From: Acidobacteriota bacterium
GTDB taxonomy: Bacteria > Acidobacteriota > Terriglobia > Bryobacterales > Bryobacteraceae
DNA length: 64,000 bases
Assembly: GCA_016871155.1 (NCBI GenBank)
Contig: VFZO01000001.1
Coordinates: forward strand, 32,834 to 96,833
Direction of reading: 5' to 3'
This document shows, piece by piece, positions 55,233 to 64,000 of the stretch; position 1 is the first letter of the stretch, and each line of letters opens with the position of its first letter. Made by a program: the position numbers and the translations under genes. The notes below the pieces were generated by a model. That model had not been told where the DNA came from, made no database searches, and saw only the letters and a program-made list of their open reading frames with translations.

Positions 55233-58202
55233 ATGTTCCGGCAATTCCTGGTGTTACTCAGCCCGGCGCTCGTCGCGCAGCCGGTGGATTTTCTGCGCGA
55301 TATTCAGCCGGTCTTCCAGCGGCACTGCGACGGCTGCCACGGCGCGAAGATGCAGTTGGGGCTGTTGCGTCTGGACGCCAGGCAGGCGGCCGCCAAGGCG
55401 ATTCACGCGGGCGATGCGGCGAAAAGCACCCTCTACCAGCGGGTGGCCGGCACGTCGGACCAGGCCCGGATGCCCATGGGCGCCAAGCCTCTGGCCGCCG
55501 CGCAAATCGCGCTCATCAAGAAGTGGATCGACGAAGGGGCGCACTGGCCGGAGGCGGCGTCTGCCCGGGATGCGCAGGTGCAAAAGCATTGGGCGTTCGT
55601 CGCGCCCGTGAAAGCCCCGCTGCCGAAAACGAAGGACGCGGCGTGGGCGCGCCGGCCGGTCGACGCGTTCGTGCTCGCAAAGTTGGAGTCGGAGAAGCTC
55701 ACGCCTTCGAAGGAAGCGGACCGCGTCACGCTGCTCCGCCGGTTGCATTTGGACTTGACCGGCCTGCCGCCCGAGCCAAAGGAGATCGACGCGTTTGCCG
55801 CCAACCGTTCGCCGAATGCCTACGAAAAGCAGGTGGACCGCCTTTTGGCCTCCAAGCACTACGGGGAGCGCTGGGCGCGCCACTGGCTGGACGCCGCCCG
55901 CTATGCCGACTCCGATGGCTACGAAAAGGACAAGTCCCGCGACGTCTGGTTCTGGCGGGATTGGGTGATCCAATCTCTCAACGCCGACATGCCGTACAAC
56001 CAGTTCGTAGTGGAGCAGATTGCCGGCGATCTGCTGCCCGGAGCGACCCAGGACCAAAAAGTCGCGACCGGTTTTCTCCGCAACTCGATGATTAACGAGG
56101 AGGGCGGCATCGATCCCGAGCAGTTCCGAATGGAAGCGATGTTCGACCGCATGGACGCCATCGGCAAGTCGGTTCTCGGCATTACGATTCAGTGCGCCCA
56201 GTGCCACAACCACCGGTACGATCCGCTGACGCAGGAGGAGTACTACAAGATCTTCGCGTTCCTCAACAATTCGCATGAAGGGGCCGCCGTCGTCTACACG
56301 CCGGAGGCCACACGGCAGCGGTCCGAAATCTTTCGCCGTATTCGCGAGATCGAGGCCGATGTGCGGCACAAGGATCCGAACTGGCGATCGAAACTCGCCG
56401 CTTGGGAAGCGTCGATGCAGACCCATCTACCAAAGTGGGAGCCGCTCCGCCCGGACATCGACGATATCTCCACCGGCGGACAGAAACACCGGCAGATGGA
56501 AGACGGTTCCGTCCTGGCCGGCGGATACGCGCCCACCAAGTTCAGCACCCAGTTCACGCTGCGAACCAAGATGCGCAACATTCGCGCGATCCGGCTGGAA
56601 CTGCTGAACGATCCGAACCTGCCGCGCGGCGGGCCGGGCCGGTCCTTGCTCGGTACCGCCGCGCTGACTGAGTTCGCGGTCAAGGCAAGCGCCGATGGAA
56701 AGAACTCGAAGACAGTGCGGATCAAGCGGGCCACCGCGGACGTGAACCCGCCGGAGGCACAGTTGGCGGGCTCCTATTGGGACAAGACCGGACGCAGGCG
56801 CGTGACCGGGCCGGTGAGCTACGCAATCGACGGCTCGGACGAAACGGCGTGGGGCACCGACAATGGGCCCGGCCGGCGCAACCAGCCCCGCAACGCTGTA
56901 TTCGAGCTCGCCGAGCCCATCGACTTTCCCGGCGGAACGGTCCTCGAAGTGTTCCTGACGCAGCGTCACGGCGGCTGGAACAGCGACGACAACATGAACC
57001 ACAATCTCGGCCGGTTTCGCCTTTCGATTACCGATGCCAGGAACGCCGAAGCCGATCCCGTGCCGCCGGCGATTCGCACGCTTATCGGCAAGCAAAACCG
57101 TTCCGAAGCGGAGACCAATGCGGTGTTCAGCTTCTGGCAACAGTCGAACCCGGAGATCGAAGCGCAATGGGCGCGGCATCCGGAAGGCACAACACAGCTT
57201 GTGTTGGAGGAGCGCGCCGAGCTGCGCGAGACAAACCTGCTGATGCGCGGCGACTTTCTGAAGCCCGGAAAAGCCGTGCAACCCGGCGCGCCCGCGTTCC
57301 TTCACGCCATCCCCGAAGGCGCCCCGGTGAACCGGCTGACGTTTGCGCGTTGGCTTGTGGACCGCAACTCGCCGACCACGGCGCGCGCCATTGTGAACCG
57401 CGTCTGGCAGGCCTACTTCGGAACCGGCATCGTCGGGACAAGCGAGGACCTGGGACGCCAGAGTGAAGCGCCCAGCCACAAGGAACTGCTGGACTATCTG
57501 GCGGTCGACCTGATGGACAACGGGTGGAGCTTGAAGAAGCTGCACCGTGCCATTGTCACGAGCAACACGTACAAACAGTCTTCAAACGTCACGCCGGAGC
57601 TGGCCGCGAAGGACCCATACAACCGGCTTCTGGCGCGCGCGCCGCGGCTCCGCGTGGAAGGCGAGATTGTCCGCGACATCGCGTTATCCGCGAGCGGCCT
57701 GTTGAACGCGAAGGTCGGCGGGCCGAGCGTGTATCCGCCCGCACCCGATTTCCTCTTCCAGCCGCCTACCAGCTACGGGCCCAAGAACTGGCACGAAGAG
57801 AAGGGGGCGGACCGCTATCGCCGCGCGCTCTACACCTTCCGGTTCCGCAGCGTGCCGTATCCAATGCTGCAAGCCTTTGACGCGCCAAACGGAGACATGA
57901 GCTGTGTACGCCGCCCGCGCAGCAATACCCCGCTGCAAGCGTTGACCACTCTGAACGAGCCGCTGTTCTTCGAAGCGGCGCAGGCGCTGGCCGCCAAGAC
58001 CCTGGCCGAGGGCGGCGCCAGCGACGATTCCCGTCTGCGGTTCGCCTTCCGCCGCGTGCTGGGCCGCGCGCCCGCGCAGAATGAGAAAGACGCGTTGCTG
58101 ACGCTGTTGTCGAAACAGGCGGGCAAGCAGGACTTACGCGGCGCATGGACCACCATCAGCCGCGTGCTGCTAAACCTCGACGAAGCCATCACCAAGGAGT
58201 AA
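55233..58202 (+). CDS. PSCyt1/DUF1549/DUF1553 protein (planctomycete-type cytochrome c domain)
   Basis: DIQPVFQRHCDGCHGAKMQLGLLRLD, RPVDAFVLAKLESEKLTPSKEADRVTLLRRLHLDLTGLPP, RWLVDRNSPTTARAIVNRVWQAYFGTGIV. Confidence 0.93.
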   Translation: MFRQFLVLLSPALVAQPVDFLRDIQPVFQRHCDGCHGAKMQLGLLRLDARQAAAKAIHAGDAAKSTLYQRVAGTSDQARMPMGAKPLAAAQIALIKKWIDEGAHWPEAASARDAQVQKHWAFVAPVKAPLPKTKDAAWARRPVDAFVLAKLESEKLTPSKEADRVTLLRRLHLDLTGLPPEPKEIDAFAANRSPNAYEKQVDRLLASKHYGERWARHWLDAARYADSDGYEKDKSRDVWFWRDWVIQSLNADMPYNQFVVEQIAGDLLPGATQDQKVATGFLRNSMINEEGGIDPEQFRMEAMFDRMDAIGKSVLGITIQCAQCHNHRYDPLTQEEYYKIFAFLNNSHEGAAVVYTPEATRQRSEIFRRIREIEADVRHKDPNWRSKLAAWEASMQTHLPKWEPLRPDIDDISTGGQKHRQMEDGSVLAGGYAPTKFSTQFTLRTKMRNIRAIRLELLNDPNLPRGGPGRSLLGTAALTEFAVKASADGKNSKTVRIKRATADVNPPEAQLAGSYWDKTGRRRVTGPVSYAIDGSDETAWGTDNGPGRRNQPRNAVFELAEPIDFPGGTVLEVFLTQRHGGWNSDDNMNHNLGRFRLSITDARNAEADPVPPAIRTLIGKQNRSEAETNAVFSFWQQSNPEIEAQWARHPEGTTQLVLEERAELRETNLLMRGDFLKPGKAVQPGAPAFLHAIPEGAPVNRLTFARWLVDRNSPTTARAIVNRVWQAYFGTGIVGTSEDLGRQSEAPSHKELLDYLAVDLMDNGWSLKKLHRAIVTSNTYKQSSNVTPELAAKDPYNRLLARAPRLRVEGEIVRDIALSASGLLNAKVGGPSVYPPAPDFLFQPPTSYGPKNWHEEKGADRYRRALYTFRFRSVPYPMLQAFDAPNGDMSCVRRPRSNTPLQALTTLNEPLFFEAAQALAAKTLAEGGASDDSRLRFAFRRVLGRAPAQNEKDALLTLLSKQAGKQDLRGAWTTISRVLLNLDEAITKE

Positions 58203-59573
<1,371 letters not shown>

Positions 59574-59585
59574 GGCCACCACTCT

Positions 59586-59972
59586 TTACGCCTTGGGCTT
59601 GTACGCGATGCAGTCGATTTCCACCTTGATCACGGGGTTGGCAAACTTCACTTCCACCGTGGTCCGGGCCGGCTTGTTGTCGCCAAACACGCCGGCATAC
59701 ACCGCGTTCATCGCCCCAAAGTCGTTCCCGTCCTTCAGAAACACGGAGCACTTGACGACGTCGGCAATCGATGCGCCCGCCGCCTGCAGAATCAACGCGA
59801 TGTTGTTCAGCACAAGACGCGTCTCGTGCTCAATCGTGCCGTAGCTGAACTCGTTCGTTATGGGGTCGATCGGCACTTGTCCGGAGACATATATGAAGTC
59901 GCCCGCGCGCACCGCGTGGGAATACGGACCACGCGGCGCCACGGCGCCTGGAAAGTGATAGCGTTCCAGCAT
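59586..59972 (-). CDS. RidA family (YjgF/YER057c/UK114) protein
   Basis: GAVAPRGPYSHAVRAGDFIYVSGQVPIDP...TRLVLNNIALILQAAGASIADVVKCSVFLKD...ARTTVEVKFA. Confidence 0.93.
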   Translation of the reverse strand: MLERYHFPGAVAPRGPYSHAVRAGDFIYVSGQVPIDPITNEFSYGTIEHETRLVLNNIALILQAAGASIADVVKCSVFLKDGNDFGAMNAVYAGVFGDNKPARTTVEVKFANPVIKVEIDCIAYKPKA

Positions 59973-59976
59973 ATTT

Positions 59977-61320
59977 CTACTCCACCTGTTTGCGCGCGCG
60001 CGGGCGCCGGACGCCGGACGCCGATGCGCCCGCCGCTTTCTTGGCCGCCGCTGGTGCCCGTTTGCGGGTCGCCGTCTTTTTGCGAACCTCGCCTTCCAGC
60101 TCTTCGATCACGGCAGCCTGCTCCGGTTCCTCGGCAGCCGCGGCCTCAACGCTCGGCGCCGGTTCGGGAGCCTCGAGCGGCTCGGGTGCGGCCGCCTGCG
60201 CCTCTGGCCGCGATTCGGCGGCCGGCTCGGGATCGGCCGGCGGATAGGTGATCAGGCCTCGCACTGCGTCGGCCTCGACACGCACCACGAAGTTGTCCTG
60301 CGCGAACGTCAGAAATTCCGGAAACGTCTGGAACCCGTACTTCTGCACATCGAAGTTCGCGTGGATCTTGTTCATCCAGCCGGATAGATCCTCGGACGAC
60401 GCGCCGTCTTCCAGATCGAGCCGGTAGATGTCCACCACTTGCCGCAGCGCGGCCAGCGCCTCTTCCTTCTTCGGCGCGGGAGTGGCGTCGGCGGCTTGCT
60501 GCTTCACCTCAATCGTCTTCCGACCCTCGGGACCCGTGGTGGCCAGATACCCGCTGGTTTCGAGCTTGTCGATAAAGTCGCTGAAAGCGCCCGTGCCGTA
60601 GGCGCGTTCGTTGAAGCTGGGATCCAGTTGCAGCATCGTGCTCTTCAACAGGCCGAGCTGCGGCTGCACGCCGCGGCGGCGCAGTGTCGCCAGTGCCCGT
60701 TCCAGCAGCGGCAGAGCGTGCGTCAACTCCAGAGGAGCCGACCGGCGGTAGTCCCGGCCGCCGCCATGACGGCGGTCGCCGCCGGAGGACTGCTGCGGCT
60801 GGCGCTGGGAGGAGGATTGCTGCTGCGCCTGCTGTTGCTGCGGGTACTTGGCGTCGTCGAGCAACGACTCATACGAGACGAATTCGTGGCAGTTCTGCTG
60901 CAGAATGGTCGACGTGAAAGCTTTGCCGCCGACGATATAGATAATTTTGCCGTAGGCCTTCAGCTTGTTGACCAGCGGGATGAAGTCGCTGTCGCCCGAA
61001 ATGATCGCGAACGCATTGACGTTTTTGTGGGTAAAGGCCATCTCGAGTGCGTCGAGGGCCAGGTTGATATCGGCGCCGTTCTTGTCGCCGCGCGGCGATG
61101 GCAGCCGCTGGACCATTTGGACGGCGTTTTCGGCCATCTGGCGTACGGCGCCTTCCTGGCGGGACCAGTTCGCGTACGCGAACTTGGCCACAATGTCGCC
61201 GCGCTCCTTGAGCGCTTCCAAACAGAGCGAAACGGCGAACTCTCGCCGCAACGTGCTCTTCACGCCGATCTCGATGTTGTCGTAGTCCACGAAAACAGCG
61301 ATATTCTGTCTTTCCTGCAT
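59977..61320 (-). CDS. NYN-domain (LabA/DUF88) RNase-like protein with OST-HTH/LOTUS-like domain(s) and basic C-terminal tail
   Basis: IAVFVDYDNIEIG...NGADINLALDALEMAFTHKNVNAFAIISGDSDFIPLVNKLKAYGKIIYIVG (NYN acidic residues); Q-rich linker; LGLLKSTMLQLDPSFNERAYGTGAFSDFIDKLETSGYLA (OST-HTH-like); tail KKTATRKRAPAAAKKAAGASASGVRRPRARKQVE. Confidence 0.88.
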   Translation of the reverse strand: MQERQNIAVFVDYDNIEIGVKSTLRREFAVSLCLEALKERGDIVAKFAYANWSRQEGAVRQMAENAVQMVQRLPSPRGDKNGADINLALDALEMAFTHKNVNAFAIISGDSDFIPLVNKLKAYGKIIYIVGGKAFTSTILQQNCHEFVSYESLLDDAKYPQQQQAQQQSSSQRQPQQSSGGDRRHGGGRDYRRSAPLELTHALPLLERALATLRRRGVQPQLGLLKSTMLQLDPSFNERAYGTGAFSDFIDKLETSGYLATTGPEGRKTIEVKQQAADATPAPKKEEALAALRQVVDIYRLDLEDGASSEDLSGWMNKIHANFDVQKYGFQTFPEFLTFAQDNFVVRVEADAVRGLITYPPADPEPAAESRPEAQAAAPEPLEAPEPAPSVEAAAAEEPEQAAVIEELEGEVRKKTATRKRAPAAAKKAAGASASGVRRPRARKQVE

Positions 61321-61344
61321 TAGACTCCCCTTGGTGCGACGGAC

Positions 61345-61743
61345 TTACGCGGGCCTGGCGGCGGAGCGAACGAACGTCACGATTTCTTCGAGCGATGAGC
61401 CGGGCGAAAATACAGCGGCTACGCCTTGGGCTTTCAACTCGCGGGCGTCGTCATCGGGAATGATTCCCCCTACGACGACTGCCACATCCTCCATTTCCTG
61501 CTGGCGGAGGAGCTCCATGACACGCGGAACGATAGCCATGTGCGCTCCGGAAAGAATCGAGAGGCCGATCACCTGGACATCTTCTTGCAGCGCGGCATTG
61601 ACAATCATTTCTGGTGTCTGCCGGAGGCCGGTGTAAATGACCTCCATCCCCGCGTCGCGAAGAGCCCGGGCGATTACCTTGGCGCCGCGATCGTGACCAT
61701 CAAGGCCCGGCTTGGCGACAAGTACCCGGATTCGACTCTCCAT
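61345..61743 (-). CDS. Stand-alone cobalamin-binding domain protein (methylmalonyl-CoA mutase C-terminal type)
   Basis: [64 protein letters not shown]; DxHxxG motif. Confidence 0.93.
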   Translation of the reverse strand: MESRIRVLVAKPGLDGHDRGAKVIARALRDAGMEVIYTGLRQTPEMIVNAALQEDVQVIGLSILSGAHMAIVPRVMELLRQQEMEDVAVVVGGIIPDDDARELKAQGVAAVFSPGSSLEEIVTFVRSAARPA

Positions 61744-61776
61744 CCGCTAGAGCAAGTGTATCGCACTCTCGGACCT

Positions 61777-62673
61777 CTAGTTCTGCCAGGCGAACTTCTG
61801 CACGCGCCAGTTCTTGATCTCGGCGGCCCCGAGGTTGCCGGTCGAGTCGACGGCGATGTGATGAATGAAGTCGAAACGGCCGGGAATCTTGCCGAACTGC
61901 CCGTAGGTGCCAAGCACCTGGCCCTCCAGATTCACCTTTAACACCCGGTTCGCATAACCGTCGGCGACGAACAGCGTCGAGTCCTTCGCGTTGAACGCCA
62001 GGCCCCACGGTGAACCGACGTTGGTCCACTTCGTCAGAAACTTGCCGTCGGGCGAGAAGATCTGCACGCGCTTGTTCTCCCGGTCCGCGACGTAGATCCG
62101 GCCGCGCGCGTCGAGCGTCACGTCGTGAACGCTGTCGAATTCGCCGTCGCCGGTTCCCTTTTTTCCGCCGATCTGCATGACGAACTCCCCGTTCTTGTTG
62201 TACTTTACGACGCGGGAATTCACATAGCCGTCGGAGACCCAGAAATCGCCGTTCGGTTCAAAGGCCACGGCCGTCGGGCGGTTAAAGGCGTAAGGAGTGG
62301 TGTTGTCGCCGGGAGCGTTGCCGGCGTTGCCGAGGTGCATCAGAATCCGGCCATCGCGCGAGAACTTTTTCACGTTGTGGCCGAACACGTCCACAGCCCA
62401 GATATTGCCGTCCGGGTCGACTTTGATGCCGTGCGAGGCGGCGATAGGCAACCCCTCCCAAGCGTCGAGCAGCTTGCCCGTCCTATCGAACTTCATGATC
62501 TGCGACTTGCCGCGGTGAAACACCCAGACGTTATCGTCCCTGTCGACGCTGACGCCGGAGCATTCGCCGATGTACATGCCCTTCGGCAGCTTCACCCAAT
62601 CCGAAACCAGTTGAATGGGCAACGTAGGCTGCGCGTAGAGCGCGGCGGAGATCGAGAGAATGACGAGCTTCAT
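61777..62673 (-). CDS. Secreted NHL-repeat/6-bladed beta-propeller protein
   Basis: Signal peptide; repeated GIKVDPDGNIWAVDVFGHNVKKFSRDG, DVTLDARGRIYVADRENKRVQIFSPDGKFL. Confidence 0.88.
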   Translation of the reverse strand: MKLVILSISAALYAQPTLPIQLVSDWVKLPKGMYIGECSGVSVDRDDNVWVFHRGKSQIMKFDRTGKLLDAWEGLPIAASHGIKVDPDGNIWAVDVFGHNVKKFSRDGRILMHLGNAGNAPGDNTTPYAFNRPTAVAFEPNGDFWVSDGYVNSRVVKYNKNGEFVMQIGGKKGTGDGEFDSVHDVTLDARGRIYVADRENKRVQIFSPDGKFLTKWTNVGSPWGLAFNAKDSTLFVADGYANRVLKVNLEGQVLGTYGQFGKIPGRFDFIHHIAVDSTGNLGAAEIKNWRVQKFAWQN

Positions 62674-62722
62674 TTGTCGTCAATTGTATACACTTCGCGG
62701 GAGCGTTGTTGCGCGCGGCGAT

Positions 62723-63181
62723 TTACCCTCCCGCCGATGCGGAGCGGGCTTGGAGCCGTGGCGGAAGCCCGCAGCTACTGCGGCGAATCAGTACGGCGCG
62801 CCGGATTCTTTCGAAGCCCCTGCCGTCTCGGACTGCGCATTCGGTAAGCCGCACAACCACCCACCCTTGGCGCCTCAGGTGCCGGGAAACGCTTTGGTCC
62901 CTTCGCCGGTTCGATTCGATTTTTTGACGCCAGAACTCCGCATTCGACTTTGGAAGCGCTTTGCAGGGGCACCCGTGCCAGAAGCATCCATCCACGAACA
63001 CCGCGACCTTAATCGACGGCCATGCGAAGTCGGGGCGGCCTTTCACCGGCCAGTGTTTTCGGTAACCCTTCAATCCGTTCTCCCATAGCCACCTGCCCAC
63101 CACGCGTTCCGTCGATTTGTTTTCCCGGCTTCGCACCGAAGCCATGATCGCCGAGCGAACCTCCGGGGATACGTGGTCCAT
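62723..63181 (-). CDS. vsr: Very short patch repair endonuclease (Vsr)
   Basis: MDHVSPEVRSAIMASVRSRENKSTERVVGRWLWENGLKGYRKHWPVKGRPDFAWPSIKVAVFVDGCFWHGCPC; start trimmed to ATG at 63181. Confidence 0.93.
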   Translation of the reverse strand: MDHVSPEVRSAIMASVRSRENKSTERVVGRWLWENGLKGYRKHWPVKGRPDFAWPSIKVAVFVDGCFWHGCPCKALPKSNAEFWRQKIESNRRRDQSVSRHLRRQGWVVVRLTECAVRDGRGFERIRRAVLIRRSSCGLPPRLQARSASAGG

Positions 63182-63183
63182 GG

Positions 63184-63969
63184 CTAGGGCGCTCCATGGT
63201 CGCGATTGTCGTCCGGTCCGATCTCTCTGGCCGGGACGAGTTGATAGTGACGCTCCTCCACGACTCTTATCGCGCCCTCCGCCTCCACGAGTTCGAAAAG
63301 GGCGATCACTCCGTTCGGTAGAAACTGGGCGGAAACCGGCCGGCACACCAGGTGCGGAAATTTCTCCGCACAACAGGCGATGTCTTGCTTCGTCTGGGTC
63401 GCCCCTAGTTTGTCCGTCCCGCCCTTGGCTTGAACTGGGATCACGAACTGGCGGCCGGTCTTGTTCACGCCGACATAAAGCTCGTCGACCTCAATCTGTC
63501 CAAGACCCTTGACCGTGGTTCGAAGATGATTTTGGAGCGAGTATGCCGCCACGCCGAGAAAGATGTCGATCAGCCGGTTGTATCGCACCTTTGCGAGCAA
63601 CGCCTGCTCGTCGCCGAGTGAGTGTGCCGTGATGATCTCCGGCGTGGCGTCCGGAATCTTGATCGCCATGAGCTCGCTCCGGGGAATGATTCGGTTAATC
63701 GCGTTCAGGGTGAATCTATATTTCGCCTTGCCAGCGAGTTCGATGGTCCACTCCTCACCTGGCGGAGCCGTCTTAAGGACCTCGACCGGAAGGGCCACCC
63801 GGAATCGAAACGAATAGAGGATATCTCCGGGATTGCTCGGCAACTCTATACCGAGACGTCCAGCCGTCTTTACAAGTTCTTCTCTTGAGAATTCGAAGCT
63901 CCGAACCCACATTTCCGTTTTGAGCCGCGCGTGCGAATCTCCCGGATGCTCGTCCGCATCAATATCCAT
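63184..63969 (-). CDS. Putative type II restriction endonuclease (PD-(D/E)xK-like)
   Basis: GLGQIEVDELYVGVNKTGRQFVIPVQAKGGTDKLGATQTKQD (acidic residues followed by QAK); ends 2 nt before the vsr start. Confidence 0.65.
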   Translation of the reverse strand: MDIDADEHPGDSHARLKTEMWVRSFEFSREELVKTAGRLGIELPSNPGDILYSFRFRVALPVEVLKTAPPGEEWTIELAGKAKYRFTLNAINRIIPRSELMAIKIPDATPEIITAHSLGDEQALLAKVRYNRLIDIFLGVAAYSLQNHLRTTVKGLGQIEVDELYVGVNKTGRQFVIPVQAKGGTDKLGATQTKQDIACCAEKFPHLVCRPVSAQFLPNGVIALFELVEAEGAIRVVEERHYQLVPAREIGPDDNRDHGAP

Positions 63970-64000
63970 AGGGGTTTGAAGGCAGCGAAGACCCCTGCGG

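Overview
This is a high-GC, gene-dense chromosomal window. It is probably from an acidobacterium of the Solibacter/Bryobacter type; I infer this from the gene content (Oar-like TonB receptors, DUF1549/DUF1501 pair, DUF1080, PadR-HAAS, bbp2-type porin next to amtB) and not from a marker gene. I support about 54 protein-coding genes, one strong intrinsic terminator and several inverted repeats. I saw no rRNA, tRNA, CRISPR array or transposase. Recognisable loci are: an amtB-glnB-glnD nitrogen module with a divergent porin; an ECF sigma/anti-sigma pair running into rsmA; a sulfatase / parvulin / formylglycine-generating-enzyme cluster; three large Oar-like receptors; a large transmembrane Ser/Thr kinase next to a secreted caspase-like/SUMF1 protein; a PTPS-III-like pterin enzyme; a DinG-type helicase; a NYN / OST-HTH-like protein; and a Vsr plus putative restriction endonuclease at the right edge. 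The best candidates for something undescribed are the kinase (cytoplasmic kinase, helical repeats, TM, BACON-like repeats) paired with a secreted pseudo-caspase/SUMF1 protein, the sulfatase-parvulin-FGE operon, and the NYN protein with a histone-H1-like tail. Two sequence anomalies also deserve checking: a G8 tract that frameshifts an ABC permease C-terminus, and an rsmA gene with no ATG/GTG/TTG start upstream of its conserved N-terminus.
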